Of a DNA stretch of 64,000 bases, positions 25,546-37,372 are shown one piece after another. This stretch comes from Prinia subflava (lineage: Eukaryota > Chordata > Aves > Passeriformes > Cisticolidae): positions 10,480,735 through 10,544,734 of the forward strand of contig NC_086253.1 of the NCBI RefSeq assembly GCF_021018805.1. The letters run 5' to 3'. The notes under the pieces were generated by a model, which saw only the letters and a program-made list of their open reading frames with translations, was not told the origin of the DNA and ran no database searches. The position numbers and the translations under genes are program-made. Numbering within the stretch: the stretch's first letter is position 1; every line of letters starts with the position of its first letter.

Positions 25546-25760
25546 GTAAATGTATCATCATTTGGGCTATTATGTATTATGTATTTGCTTTTTGTTACAA
25601 GTCTGGATACAGTTGATTTCTGGTTTTGAACCTGGTTACATTTGTATCATGGATGATTTGCTCTCCACCTGTTTTGTCCATTTGCTGTGATACATTATTT
25701 TATTATATCCTCTACCTCCTCTCTCCACTAAAATTTGCAAAGTTTTTTATTTCTTTCAAG

Positions 25761-25766
25761 AATAAA
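25761..25766 (+). terminator. candidate distal poly(A) signal
   Basis: AATAAA in an AT-rich context about 5.6 kb after the ABLIM1 stop, with T-rich sequence downstream. It is a possible distal end if ABLIM1 has a long 3'UTR. There is no direct support. Confidence 0.25.
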
Positions 25767-25833
25767 AACTTTCTTTGCCCGTGATTTTGCAAATTTGTCT
25801 TAGCCCATTGCACCCTGTGTTCAGGTCTGACTC

Positions 25834-25839
25834 AATAAA
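25834..25839 (+). terminator. candidate distal poly(A) signal
   Basis: CTCAATAAAG followed by GTTTCCTATTTG. It is an alternative distal ABLIM1 polyadenylation signal 73 bases beyond the previous one. Speculative. Confidence 0.25.
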
Positions 25840-25882
25840 GGTTTCCTATTTGCCATGTTATGTCAAGCACTATAACTGTATA

Positions 25883-25895
25883 ACTTTTTCTTTTC

Positions 25896-25949
<54 letters not shown>
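25883..25949 (+). repeat. (TTTTC)n followed by about 40 T
   Basis: TTTTC units run into an uninterrupted run of about 40 T (25910-25949), followed by a G-rich GGTGGAGGGGGTGGAGGGG stretch. Such a run is hard to sequence and its exact length may be unreliable. Read from the minus strand it is an A40 tract that could be the tail of a retroposed sequence, but no LINE, SINE or processed gene was recognised next to it. Confidence 0.9.
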
Positions 25950-25950
<1 letters not shown>

Positions 25951-26480
25951 GTGGAGGGGGTGGAGGGGAGAAGAAAACCAAGAATGTTTTTGAGTTTTTT
26001 TATTACAAATCTACATTATGCTGATGCCTTGGTTGACCTAACCTCACTCTTGCAAATTGCTGGGGTTTTTTTTTCCATCCAAGTGGACACAACTCTGAAC
26101 TCTGACATGAGTCATTATTATTTCTCACACTACTACTATAAATTTTTTCTATTAACTAATAATTAAGAAGGCACCATGATTGATAGCAAATTAAACAGCT
26201 GAGGTTGTTAATGGTCTGTCTGAACTTCCTTTCAGTTCTCTGACCTGGAATAATTCACTTGAGGAACAGGGTTAAAACTCTTCATGTCATTGACAATTTT
26301 GCTAGTCAGCCTTAAAAAAAAAAAATCTCTCAAGTTATGGATGTGGAGCATAAACACTTTGAGCTCCCAATTTTTTCCCAGCTTTATATCAGACATTTTT
26401 CATCTGACAATTAGTTTTTGACATATAGAAGTGCCAGGAGGACTGTATGAGTTGCTGTATAAGGATCAAATTCTTTAAGT

Positions 26481-26503
26481 TCTTTTGTTTGTTTGTTTGT
26501 TTT
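26481..26503 (+). repeat. (GTTT)n microsatellite
   Basis: About five TTTG/GTTT units followed by T- and G-rich homopolymer runs up to about 26527. Simple repeat. Confidence 0.9.
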
Positions 26504-27888
26504 TGGGGTTTTTTGGGTTTTTTTTTGTCTTAATCCCTTTTTAAAGTATAATAATTGATTATAGTGCAATAAATATAATAATCAAAGAGTACTGAAATAA
26601 TTTAATCCATTGTAAATGGCACAAGGGACAATAGAAATACAGAATAGAAGCTAAAATTTATCTTTCCATAGGATTCCATTTTTGGCCCAGTTGCTTGAAT
26701 TCAAAGAAAGCAGGGGCAAGGAGGCAAGACTTAGAGGAAATCTTCCCCTGTTGTATTCAACTTTAATATAAAATTTAAATTTATAAGTAAAATTACAAGA
26801 ATAGGATTTTTTTTTCAAGTTAGTGATACCCAAAGGCAGAGCTACTTTTCAGTGATTATGAGGGTTTAATATGCATTTAATAAAAGGATGTTAGCATGGC
26901 ATTTTTAAAATGTCAGTAACTAAATGCTAATCCCACTGAAATCACTGGCATTCCTGCCTGCACTGGAGCGCAAAGGTCAGGTTATACAGAATTTCTTCCA
27001 AAACTGAAATCAGACGGAAGGATTGTTTGCCTATGTTTAGTTCAAACAGAAGAATATAAGTTGAAAGTCACTATTTTTACTCGCACATTAGGATTCTGTA
27101 AAATGTATATTATCCTTTTTTATATATTCCCTCCTTTGCCCTGATTCAAAATCAAGAACCTGATTTAAGGTATTTACGTCTCTGTGAATTTGCCTGCAGA
27201 TGGTTGTGTTACACAGACAACCTCTCTGTGTGGAGATAGCAGAGGCCTGTGCATTATGGAAAAGCAGTATAATCTCTCCTCTTGAAGTTTCTATAATGCA
27301 CACTTTTTCAAATTTGCCTTTTGCCCAAAGGTGAATGGCATTTCTGCTGTATAAGTCCTTTTGGGACAAATACGTACTCAGCACTGTAAGATTCCTGAAA
27401 CAATTTTTTCAAGTGTATCTGAAATATAATTACTTTTCCCCCCAGCGGACCTGGAAATTCTGTTGGCCCCAAGAAGAAATAATTCATGATATTCTTTAAA
27501 AAAGATCAAAAAGATGCTGAGTATTAGGTTCTTAATTACAATAGATTCTGCTGTAACAGGATCACAATATATGATAAGAAAGGGGAAAAGACCCTGTCTT
27601 TATCAAGACCTTTTTTTTTATTTGTAAAATACATTTATTCCTAGTCTGTAAATGCCTTGAATGTCTGAGACAACTGCAGAAACAGTGATGTTTTCCTTAC
27701 TGAGAAATTATGATTTCAAAGTAACAGAAGATTTCTGTTCTAAAAAGCCATACCTTGCCCCCTGCTTTTGATATCCTGCCATCAATATATCAATGTTTTA
27801 CTGCAGAGAGTGGCGATTGCTGTAATGTCACTCCATCTCCTGACAGCCCCGATTGCACAGCGTTTTTGCCTGCTTTTCACCCTTCCTT

Positions 27889-27946
27889 GAGGTGAGGCTC
27901 ACCAGGAGGCAGCTGCAGCAGGGTTTGCTCCAGGGAGCCTCACCTC
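27889..27946. repeat. 12-bp perfect inverted repeat, 34-nt loop
   Basis: GAGGTGAGGCTC at 27889-27900 and its exact reverse complement GAGCCTCACCTC at 27935-27946. The block between is GC rich and includes CAGCTGCAGCAG. A hairpin is possible in RNA or single-stranded DNA. No gene is associated with it. Confidence 0.8.
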
Positions 27947-30900
27947 CCCTTCCTGACACACCAGTGCCACAGGGCAGTGTGGGCTCTCACATGAGGTCAA
28001 CATTTTGCCAATTCTAGGCTGGTTTTTGTCTGCTCAACCCCCCTTTCAAAGAAAAGAAAAAAAAAAAAACAATTCAAATATGCAAATTATTTCATAGTCT
28101 TTCTGATACCAATATCAAGAACATACGGGCTTTTCCTTACAGCTATGATTTCACTTTAAGATACTGAAAAAAAAAAAAGGAACATAATCTTGTACAGGCA
28201 CCTTGAAATGTCTTATTGAAAAGTACTGAGCAGACTTTCAGGGAATACCAGTCATCACTTACAGCATCCAATAGGTTCTCTTGTTTTCTCAGTAGGATGT
28301 TGCTGCGTTTTTGGGGCCTCTTAAACTAGTGATTTGTCAGGTTATGGACTCAGTCCAAGGCATATTTGAAGTGGAATTGAGTGCATCTTTAAAAGCTGAC
28401 CCATACTCCTAAATGCCTAAAGTACTGTTTTCCTGCCTTTTTATACTTAAGTGAGCCAAATCCAAATTGCTTGGAGTACCTTACAAGATATAAATCACAA
28501 CAAATGGTTGGAGATTTTTTTCTCATGCCTGTGTTTCTCAGATTTCATCCAATGTTGATTTTCCGAGGGAAAAAAGAAATCTTAAAATATGCATAAATAA
28601 CTCTTTTAAGCATATCCTTAAGATAATAAATATGGTCTGTCATTGTCATGACTTTTCTGCTTCAACACACTTTTTTGTTTCTGTTTCAACATCTGATGGT
28701 TAAAGTCCCAGTCTTGTAAGCAACTCTATTTGCTTTCTACTACTCTCTTTAGATACCTTAGTGCTGGGACTACTTGATTATTTTATTTTTCTTTGCTCTG
28801 ATTATTTTCTTTTCTTTTGTGATAACCAGTGCTAAGAAGATTGCAGGAAGATAAGGGATCCCCATGACTAAGCTTCAACAAGTCCTGCCTAAAGCTTATG
28901 AAGATTATTTCTACAGTAATGAAGTTACCCTTGATAGAGTGGAACTGTATAGTGAATTATTGAGAATAAAGAGAGTTTGGAACACTGCATGAATATTTGG
29001 TCTTAAAGCTAAAAAGTGCTTTTTCAAGCTGTAGGATATGCATTTCAAATAGAGACATTTACACAGATTTGCTTTCTGTTACTTTGTGTTAAAAGTTTAA
29101 GAAGTTTATTGGGTGCAAAATATGACGTACAGTTACTGTGGGCCACAGATTTCCTATTAATGATGTGGCTTCAGTTTCCATGCAAGCAATTCCTTAGGAA
29201 TCACTTGATTTATTTTGATGATATTGTGTTCTAGCTGAATTATATGCTGCTCTTTTTAATTCTATAATATAGATTTTGTATTTAAATAGTGTCATTAAAG
29301 ATTCATGGGCAAGAAATCCAATGAATCATGAAGCTGTATTTTGCAGCTGATGTAGCTTATGGAATACATATGTACAAACTAAAAAGTAGGGGATTAATGC
29401 CATTTTGAAGTGTAGCATTGTGAAAACTAAGAATTCAAATAAGAAAAAAGTCCTTTTGAGCCCTTCAGCCTGAGAGAGAGTTTGCCCATGAGGAGCAGCT
29501 TGTGCTGTCTGATGATTGTCTTCATGATAGATGGCCCATTATTTAGTCCCCGTGGAGTTACCACCACAAGACATGAACTCCACCAATCTCTCCAACTGCC
29601 TAAGGACAAATCCTTGTTATCTCACATATCTAGCAGAGGGCATAAAGTGCTTATTTTCTTGCTGGTCTTGTGATGACTCTCTCTCATCTGTGTTTGTCTG
29701 CTGATCAGCTTCCTAACTTCTTCAGGATGTTTCTGTGGAGGAAAGACTGAAGTGTTGCTAGAGCCAGACACGCTGTTTACAGACCTCAGCACATCTTAGG
29801 GCAGGCAGAGGCTGAGGCGTTACTTGATGTGATGTATGCACTAATTTAAAAAAACCCCAAAAACTGGAGGCAGTAAAGCCATCAAATACTGGAAGTGCTC
29901 ACTGCAAGTGCACAAATCAGTGGTTCTGTGCAGATTATACTGCATGCACCACAGGAGCCGAGGGCTGTGGATTGTTCTCCCTAGAGATCATATTTTACAG
30001 GTCATGATACAAATTAAGTAGCTCAAAGAGAGCAATAGCTGCAAGCAATTGAACCGTGGAGAAGAGGAGCTATGGTTTAATTTCTTCAAGACCAGCTAAG
30101 CACTTTACTATTGCCTGAAAATCAGTACTTCTAAGTACTCCAAAGCCCCGCCTTGCCAACTCCCAACAAGAGAATATAAAAAGGCAGGTAGGAGCAGGCT
30201 GCTGCTGGAATAGCTCATCCTGTAGGCAAGTCCTTCCCTGCCCATACCCAAAGGCATACAAGAAAGAAAAGAGCTGAAAGTGAGATTTTAGGCTAAGTAA
30301 TATTTGTTGAAAAGATTGGGCTGTTGAATTCAGCCCTCCTGTTGTAGGCTGCAGAGAACTCATGCATATCCCAAGTGGCCACACGGTGTACATGCTGACT
30401 AAATAGAATTTTCCCTGGTCAAACCTGTTACATTTGGTATCACCTTCTTGGAATGACTAAGGATGAGGAAACAGGACAGAAGAGCACATTAAACATGGCC
30501 AGAGTAACCCAAATTTTATTAATCAAAATTCAAGGTGCTTAACAAGTTACATACTCTATGGTACAAAGTAAGCTACAAGCTTGTATGGAATTATGCACTT
30601 GCATGTCCAATATTCCCCAACTATTTCTCACAAGAGCACACTTGTGCATCCAACTGTTAGAGCTGAAGTTAAAGATAGGAGTTCTGACAGCCAGCTGGAC
30701 TCAAGACAAAGTCGCCTTAACTAATGTTCTTTAGTGACATTCTACTGTGACCTCAGATTTCCAGTTTCTGCTAAACTAAGACGATGGAACCAGGTGTTAA
30801 ATTTGTGTTTGGTTTGTACTTGATTTTTACATCATTTCAAAAAAGAGATTAAATTTTAGACAAATGCAGACATGCCCATTATGCCCCAAATCCCTGTAAT

Positions 30901-31224
30901 TCCTCCAGTGCTCAGTGCCCGGGTCACAGCATCTCCTGGGCAGGAATGGGGAGGGCATGGGCTGCACTGAGGCTCCCGCTGTGGTATCGCAGTATTCCAG
31001 CGTTTATTCGAGGAACAACCCCCTGACCCCGGGGAGGCTTTACTCTGGAGCAAGAAGCCCAGGTCGATCTGCCAGCATCTGCCTCGCACTGCGCGCCTCG
31101 GCTCACCTGCCCCTGCCCGGGGGCTGCTGCTCGCACCTGCCCCGTCCCGCCCCGCACCCGGGGGCTGCTGCGGCTCCCCCGCCTTTGTTCCGCTGGCTCC
31201 GCCTCGGCGCTGTCCCCTCCCCGC

Positions 31225-31252
31225 GGGGCGGGCCGGGCCCGGGGGCGGTGGG
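31225..31252 (+). promoter_or_regulatory. GC boxes and G-quadruplex motif
   Basis: Two Sp1-type sites, GGGGCGGGCC (31225-31234) and GGGGGCGGTGGG (31241-31252). The span 31225-31245 has four runs of at least three G separated by one to three bases, which meets the usual G-quadruplex pattern. They lie 150-180 bases upstream of the proposed donor, a suitable core-promoter position. Confidence 0.6.
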
Positions 31253-31259
31253 AGCGGGC

Positions 31260-31406
31260 CGCCCCCGCCCGCCGTGCCCTCCCTCCCCGCCGTCCCCTGG
31301 CGGTGCGGCGCCGGCTGCGCTCCGCAGAGCGGGGCCGCGGGAGGAGCCGCGGGAGGAGCCGCGCTCGCCGCTTTGTGCCGGCAGCCGCCGCGGGACGGCC
31401 GCGAAG
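31260..31406 (+). other. candidate non-coding first exon (5'UTR) of downstream gene
   Basis: GC-rich sequence ending at a good donor, GCGAAG|GTAGGA (31406/31407). It has no ATG, so if it is an exon it is purely 5'UTR and translation starts in a later exon beyond or hidden within the next 32 kb. A 12-base unit CCGCGGGAGGAG is tandemly repeated at 31335-31358. The start is a guess from the GC boxes. Assignment to AFAP1L2 (an actin-filament-associated adaptor with PH domains) rests only on gene order. Confidence 0.4.
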
Positions 31407-33619
31407 GTAGGAGGGCTCCGGCCGCGCTGGGCGCCCGCCCGCCCGGGCAGCATCCCTGCCGAGCTCCGCGGGCCGAGGGGGAGCGGGAGGGAAGGAGAGG
31501 GAGGGGAAGGGCTGGATTCAGAATGGGCTTTTTCAGCAGCTGCTTCGCTGCTGCTCCAGGCAGCCCCGTGCTTGGAAAGCTGTGGGCTTACTGGGGGAAA
31601 AACAAAAAGAAAAAAAAAAATAGAAAAAATCTCACTCGTTCTCTTGGCCGGGAGCAGCACATGGAAAGAGCTGGGAGGGAACCCGGTTGTCGGGCGGCGG
31701 CGGCCACTGCCCGGGCTTTAGAGGGCAGGAACCGGCTGAGAGCCTCCGGAGCGCAGCCCTCTGTCCGCCATCCCGAAACTCGCATCCCCTCCCGGGAAAG
31801 GCACCGGCCAGGCAGCCGCGCTGCTGCTTTGTACCACTGCGAGCTTCCTTATTTTCTGCCTTTTGGGGTGGGCAGAGGTGGTCTCCCTGTAGGCTTGGCC
31901 ACTTGATCCTGTTTCATCATAGCGGAGGGATTGCATCATGTTACAGTCCTGGAGTCAGTCAGAACAGAACCATCTTTCCAGATCCAGCCCGCTGGCCTCC
32001 CGGGCCGAGCCCTCCTGGATTTCCTGTCCAAAGGAGGTTCGAGCTGAGGAGCAGCCTGCCACTGGAGCCTGGGGGGGACCGGGCACAGCGACGTGGTTCC
32101 ATTCCTTCCGCTGAGAGGGTTTTTGGAAACTCAAGTTTGTCGGTTCTACGCGCGGTATGTGTCTTGTGTTGAAGGGTTAGAGGAAACTTGCCAAAGATTT
32201 AGGCGGTAGGAAAATAATGGGCGGCAAAAGAGCCAGATACACTGCCAAAAGCAGGAGTCGCTGCATAAGCTGAAAGCTCTGGAGTGGCAGGAGGTGAGCG
32301 GATTCAGGCAGGCATCCCTCGGCATTCACCTGCCCTAAAGGACAGTGCAGCCGAGTAAATGCACACTCTGAAAGGCAAGACAAGGCACACGTGAGAAACA
32401 GAGAAGTATTTATTTAGCTCATGCCCCCTCTGGATCCTTTATGATCAGTTTGATGCAAACACTTGGTGTGCCTGTGCCGGTTCTGTTTATTGTATTACTG
32501 AAGTTTGCAGCTGAGATCCAGCTATGAAATGGGAAATCTCAAAGCCAGAGAAATCCAGTTAAATAATGTGCTTCAGTCCAGTGCTTCTTAAGATGACAGA
32601 TTCTGCTGTTCTTTGTGCAGCTCTTTGTTTTGTTCCATGGGAAAAAAATGTCATGGCATGGCTTGGTTCAATTCTCAGAGGTATCCATAACAATTAATGG
32701 TTATTCCATAACTAGAGTCTCTCCCTCGCAGGTGCTCTGCTACTGTTTGCTCCGAGTGTTACAGGGCCACTCTTTTCGTTCATGAAAATAATAGTATTGT
32801 GAACCTTTTCTGGGAATGGTCGGTGCAGGGGCACAAGAGAACAGCTTGGCAGCCAGATGGATCTATCCATCAGTGCTCTCTTGTTTGGGCACTTGGTGCC
32901 CTTCCGTCATCCCTTATGCCTCCTGGTGGTTTCCGTGGGAAGAACTGCACAATTACTTTCTTGCTTAGAACAAACCATTTTCCCTCTTAAAACTGATATA
33001 AAAGAGGAGCAATTGCTGCATTAGAGCCAGAATGAGAGCATCCTGTCTTTCTGGGGCTATAGGGCACCACATGGGTTTAAGAAGAATTGGAAATGGATTT
33101 GAAAAAGAAGGACCTGCAGTTTTCTTTGTGTGCCAGCCAGTGATTGCAGCGACAACCCGGCAGACAGAACAATGAGCAGATACTCACTGCCTTTGGTGAT
33201 ATGTGGCACTGTTTGGTGCTTTCTAGGAAATTCATCATCAAAAGAAGTGTTATGTTGTGTATCTGTGTCTTGGGCTGATTTTTAGTTGAAGAGATTTTGA
33301 AGGTCTGTGGGGTTGAAATTGCATTACTGAAGCACTGCCAACGAGGAAGGGGTAAAATGCAAGACTTCAATAGATCAACCACTCACACCATTTAAAAATT
33401 TTACAATCTTAGTGAAGGATGATTTTCCTTTTCCTCTCGTAAAGCTCTCAGAGTTGAAGAGATACAGTCTGAGACATAAAACCCAAAAATCAAATATTGA
33501 AGTCTCAGTGGGACAGGCTGTGTTTGGTACACGTATGACTAATTGTGCAGTTCCTTTCAGTGGTGCAAAGACAACTTGCTGTGAGACCAGGAACAGTCTT
33601 GCCCTGCTGCTTGCTGCCA

Positions 33620-33660
33620 TCTCCCTTGTGACATTGCCTGTCTCTCTTGTGACATTGCCT
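33620..33660 (+). repeat. tandem duplication, 20 nt x 2
   Basis: TCTCCCTTGTGACATTGCCT (33620-33639) and TCTCTCTTGTGACATTGCCT (33641-33660) are offset by 21 bases with one difference. No function is suggested. Confidence 0.85.
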
Positions 33661-34674
33661 CAGGACAAAGAGCCAGCGGTCCAGGGCTGGTTGATGCTAT
33701 CTGCAGCTGATTTAATTTCCATCCATTTTCCAAAGTTTAGTGTCTGATAGGTCAGTCAGTGGGAGTGTGGTATCCAGGAGCCCGCCTGGTTAACTGCTTT
33801 GTTCAAAGCTGTGCTCTTTGTCTCCTGAGGAGGGGTCGAGGAGGAGGAGGATGTACTTCATATTCATTTGCAGGAGATTTCCTGCTGAGGTGGGAGGGTG
33901 GGATGCAAGGGCTTGTGCCTCCAAACTCCTGTGCAGTTTGGTGCACTCTATGCTGTTACGGGTTAGTCACAGTAAAGCGTACTGTGGCAATTTTTCAAAA
34001 AAATTATGCATCCCTTCCAGCTATGCAGTTCAACTGGTTTTAGATGTGAGTGACACCTAGCTACTGGTATGGTTCTGACTTCCCTGACTCATCACTTCAC
34101 TGACAAATAGTGTTTCATCTGGTGTAGAAACTGTCTGGGCTGGGCAGGTGACTTGTTACACACTTGGAAGGTATTATTCCAGATTAATGTACTTCTAATG
34201 TAAAGTGTTCTTAGGCTCACAGTTGAACTCTTCATAGTCAAACCCAACAAGAGTAATAGAAATGTGGAAGTCAGCCAGAGGACTACAGGTACTGAGAGCT
34301 TTTAGTGAAGGACTGAAAAAGCCAGATCTTGAGTGTACTCCTCCATCTATAAGGGTTGTCTAGGAGGAATTAGTTTTAGGAATTTGTTTTCTTACTATGA
34401 AGCACCCTAAGCTGACCTTAGAGCAATTTAAGTATTCAAGACCATATCAGATGTCTTTCTGGGGAGTGTCTGTGTGAAGCCACGCTGAGAACAGTCTGTC
34501 CACAGAGCATGGGCAGGTAGGGAGACAGGAGACATGGAGCTGCAATGGCACGGGGGTGACCCTGAGCTCAGAGTGCAGGGGTTACACCAGCACCAACCTA
34601 TCTGTGCACACATGGAGGGCTGCCATTTGTACTGCATCAGTGCTCTAAAACACTCTGCTTAGATTAAATTGCTC

Positions 34675-34786
34675 TTACTCTGCTTGATGATCTTTAAGGT
34701 CCCTCCCAACCCAAACCATTCTATGATACTCTGTGATCAGAAGTTAACTTGTTCTGTGATACTGTGTGATCAGAAGTTAACTTGTA
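34675..34786 (+). mobile_element. CR1 3' tail with expanded terminal repeat
   Basis: CTTGATGATCTTTAAGGTCC followed by CTCCCAACCCAAACCATTCT and ATGATACT is the diagnostic 3' terminus of avian CR1 LINEs, which normally ends in a few ATTCTATG units. Here the tail region carries a 33-base tandem duplication (34721-34753 and 34754-34786, three differences). The upstream CR1 body is not clearly recognisable, so this is a very short copy. Orientation is plus. Confidence 0.85.
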
Positions 34787-37273
34787 ACTCTCCAGGTCAT
34801 AACACACACACTGCTGTGAGTAATGGTAATGAACAGTATTACACGAACATAACTTGGGTTTGTGCAGTGAGGGATATCTCATAGCAGGTAACAGTGTTTT
34901 GGGACATAATCTCTATTTTCCAGAGATATGGCAAGAAATTAAAACCTGAATGGCAGAACTGCCATCAGTTTTCCCTTTGCCATCCTAATAAAAAGTCAGT
35001 CTTGACTTAATGTGTGTAGTAAAGTTTGACTGCCAGAGGTGCTGAGCACCCTTAACACAGCAATGTCCAAATGAGCTGCTGGTGGTTACCTCTCTTAGGG
35101 CATGCCTTGGAGAATACAGGAGGCTGTGAAAAGGATAAATCAATATCTATTGTATATTTTGTCAGTGTTCATCAAGAAATCTAGGAAAGAAATTCCTAAG
35201 AGGATTTTTTTTAATCAGTTGGATCTTGTACAGATACTGCTCTTTACACTGGTATTTTAAATATTGATGGTGGTACAAGGAGCAAACTGATAGGCCTGTC
35301 TTTTCTGTATCTCTTTCCTAAACTGAAAAAGGGGGGAAAAAATCAATGTATTATTCCTTTTATGGTGACATAGTGGTGGGATTTTTTGACTATCTGGGGG
35401 ATTTCTGTTGCCAAGGTCTCTCTGCCATTATGCAGTTTTGAGCTGAGTGATAAAGACTCTCTCTAAGACAGATGTTGGTAATGGCCATATTGTGCCAAAA
35501 TCTTTGTTAGTACAAAATGCTGAATAAAAATATTTCCATCCCTTAATAGTGCCAGAAAAGTGTACACAAGTGGTGTCAAATTTAATCTGTAATGTAGCTG
35601 ATGCCTCAAAGATAACAACGACTTACCCCTGAGAAATACAACACTGTGTGTGAGGTAATTTCTATGAGTTACACTGAATATATATTATTCATTAGGGGAC
35701 TGTCATTATATCATGCTTGTGAATTCCCCAAAGTGTCTTATCAATGTCCTCATCACATCTCAACATTTATGAAAAAGAGGATTTTGGTGTCCCACTGGAC
35801 TGACTGATGCTGTGGCTTGCTGGTAGCCACTTCTAGTGAGCATGCTTGCCTTGTTCATTTAAAGTGAACAGACTTTGGGAAAGGAGCTTAGTGCATATAT
35901 TCACATTATCAGAGATAGCGCTCCTTCACAGGGAATATGCAGTGGTATGTTATCTCAGTTCTGCAGAAGAGCAAACAGTAAAAGCTCTTTCATACACAGC
36001 TCTCATGCTAAACTACTCTGCAGTGTCTTCAAAGTGTAAAGGCTCAATATTTGGCCAGTTGCTGTGGATAGATTTTTTTGGGGGGTCCATTAAAGGATGC
36101 TTAAGTATCTCTTTGAAACTTATCTGGTCTCTCATCTGTTACACATGCTTATGGCAACCCTGTTAGAAATTGGAAGTGAGGAGAAGGCAAGGTGAGGATG
36201 GAATTTCCCTGTTATTAGCAATTAGCGGATCCAGATTTTATTTTCCTGTACCATTTTTGCCAGGAGCAGCTGCAAAGAGAGAATTACACAGTGACCTTCA
36301 CAGCACTTCCTAGTGCCGTCATCAATCAGATCTGGCAGGAGCTTTATCACATCTATCAGTGTGGCTCATAAGCCACATGCTGTCTAGTCTGGGGGGAAAA
36401 ACAAACAAACAATGGGAGCTACTGTAGGGTTTGTTTAAAATAAAACAACCAGGAGTGAGCTTTTCCCATATGTGCCAGTTTTCTAGGCAGATTTCTATTT
36501 TTGCCATGTGCTGTTGGGCTGATTAATAAAAGATGATTGTAAAGCAGTGGAAGAGACTTTCACCACATTTCAATGGCACTGGCAACTCATTCACAAGCAC
36601 TTGCAGCTTCAGCCTTTCTCAGGTGATGCTCTTCAGTCTTATTTTTACAAAGGAATTTTTGCAGTTAGATTAGTTCAAGTGTTTTCTACACAGGTAAATG
36701 TTATAGAATAAATAAGTCTTTTCAGACTTCTCTGATTTTTATATGAAATAACATAGCTTTCTCAGATTAAGTGGTCTGGGTTTTGGTGGTTTTTTTGTGG
36801 GATCATGTGTGCCTTTGCAGTTTACTCTAGATCTCTTCCATAGGCAAGTTCATCAGCCAAAGTCAGCTGATCAGCTGCAACATCTCCCTTTTCAGCATGC
36901 AAAACATTATTAACACCCTGTAGGTGGCTGGTTTGTTTTCAGTTTGGTTGGTTGGTTTTCCCTGTTGACCTTGGTCTGGTTATGGAGTTTTCCTAAAACT
37001 TAAAACATTTTGTGTTCTTACATTTTTTAATTGTTACACCAAGTTCACTGCAGTTTTCAGATTTCTTTGCTCTCCTTTTCTTGCCATGTGCAATAGATAA
37101 AACTTTCTGGCTTTCCTTTCCTGGGCTCAGTACAATGACAGGTTGACAAGTTGTCACTTCATGCCTGATTGCAGGCACAGTCCTTGCTGACAGGTAGATG
37201 GGACAGCAAGAAGCACTGGGGACAGGCAGAATTGCTACTGTATGTGTAATTCCAGCTGCCTTCATGGTGACAT

Positions 37274-37372
37274 GTTTGTGTGTGTATGTGATATATACAG
37301 ATGAATATGTAGATAGATAAATAAAGAGTGTGTATGTGTAGGTGATAGGTGTAGGTAGGTGTAGGTGATATG
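37274..37372 (+). repeat. compound TG/TAGA/GTAGGT microsatellite
   Basis: Interrupted TG, ATAG and GTAGGTGATAG units over about 100 bases. On the minus strand it adds a Tyr/Thr-rich segment to a long chance open frame (36993-37883). Confidence 0.85.

Larger units (their letters stand above)
21716..31009. other. intergenic (or distal 3'UTR) region
   Basis: About 9.3 kb of AT-rich sequence between the ABLIM1 stop region and the CpG island. It holds a small tandem duplication (21993-22029), an exon-like GC-rich block (25423-25545), two more AATAAA signals (25761, 25834), a long T tract (25883-25949), GTTT repeats (26481-26503) and an inverted repeat (27889-27946). I saw no coding gene or RNA gene in the rest. 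Confidence 0.6.
31010..31840 (+). promoter_or_regulatory. CpG island promoter (likely AFAP1L2)
   Basis: The only extended CpG-dense stretch in the window, densest at about 31080-31500, with a weaker second part at about 31680-31840. It contains Sp1-type GC boxes and many CG dinucleotides but no TATA box, as in a typical vertebrate CpG-island promoter. In human 10q25, AFAP1L2 follows ABLIM1 in the same direction, about 26 kb away by my recollection. The spacing and position here fit the start of that gene. Direction and gene identity are inference. A bidirectional or non-coding promoter is possible. Confidence 0.7.

Noticed and set aside
31660..31720. ATG reading MERAG in the CpG island, tested as an AFAP1L2 start
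   Set aside because: Only the first residues look suggestive. The following sequence is a GC-rich chance frame that does not resemble the expected N-terminus, and no suitable donor follows.
30915..31906. Long overlapping frames on both strands (up to 268 codons) in the CpG island
   Set aside because: GC-rich DNA lacks stop codons, so all frames stay open. The products are Pro/Ala/Gly/Arg low complexity with no motif, and several overlapping frames look equally good.
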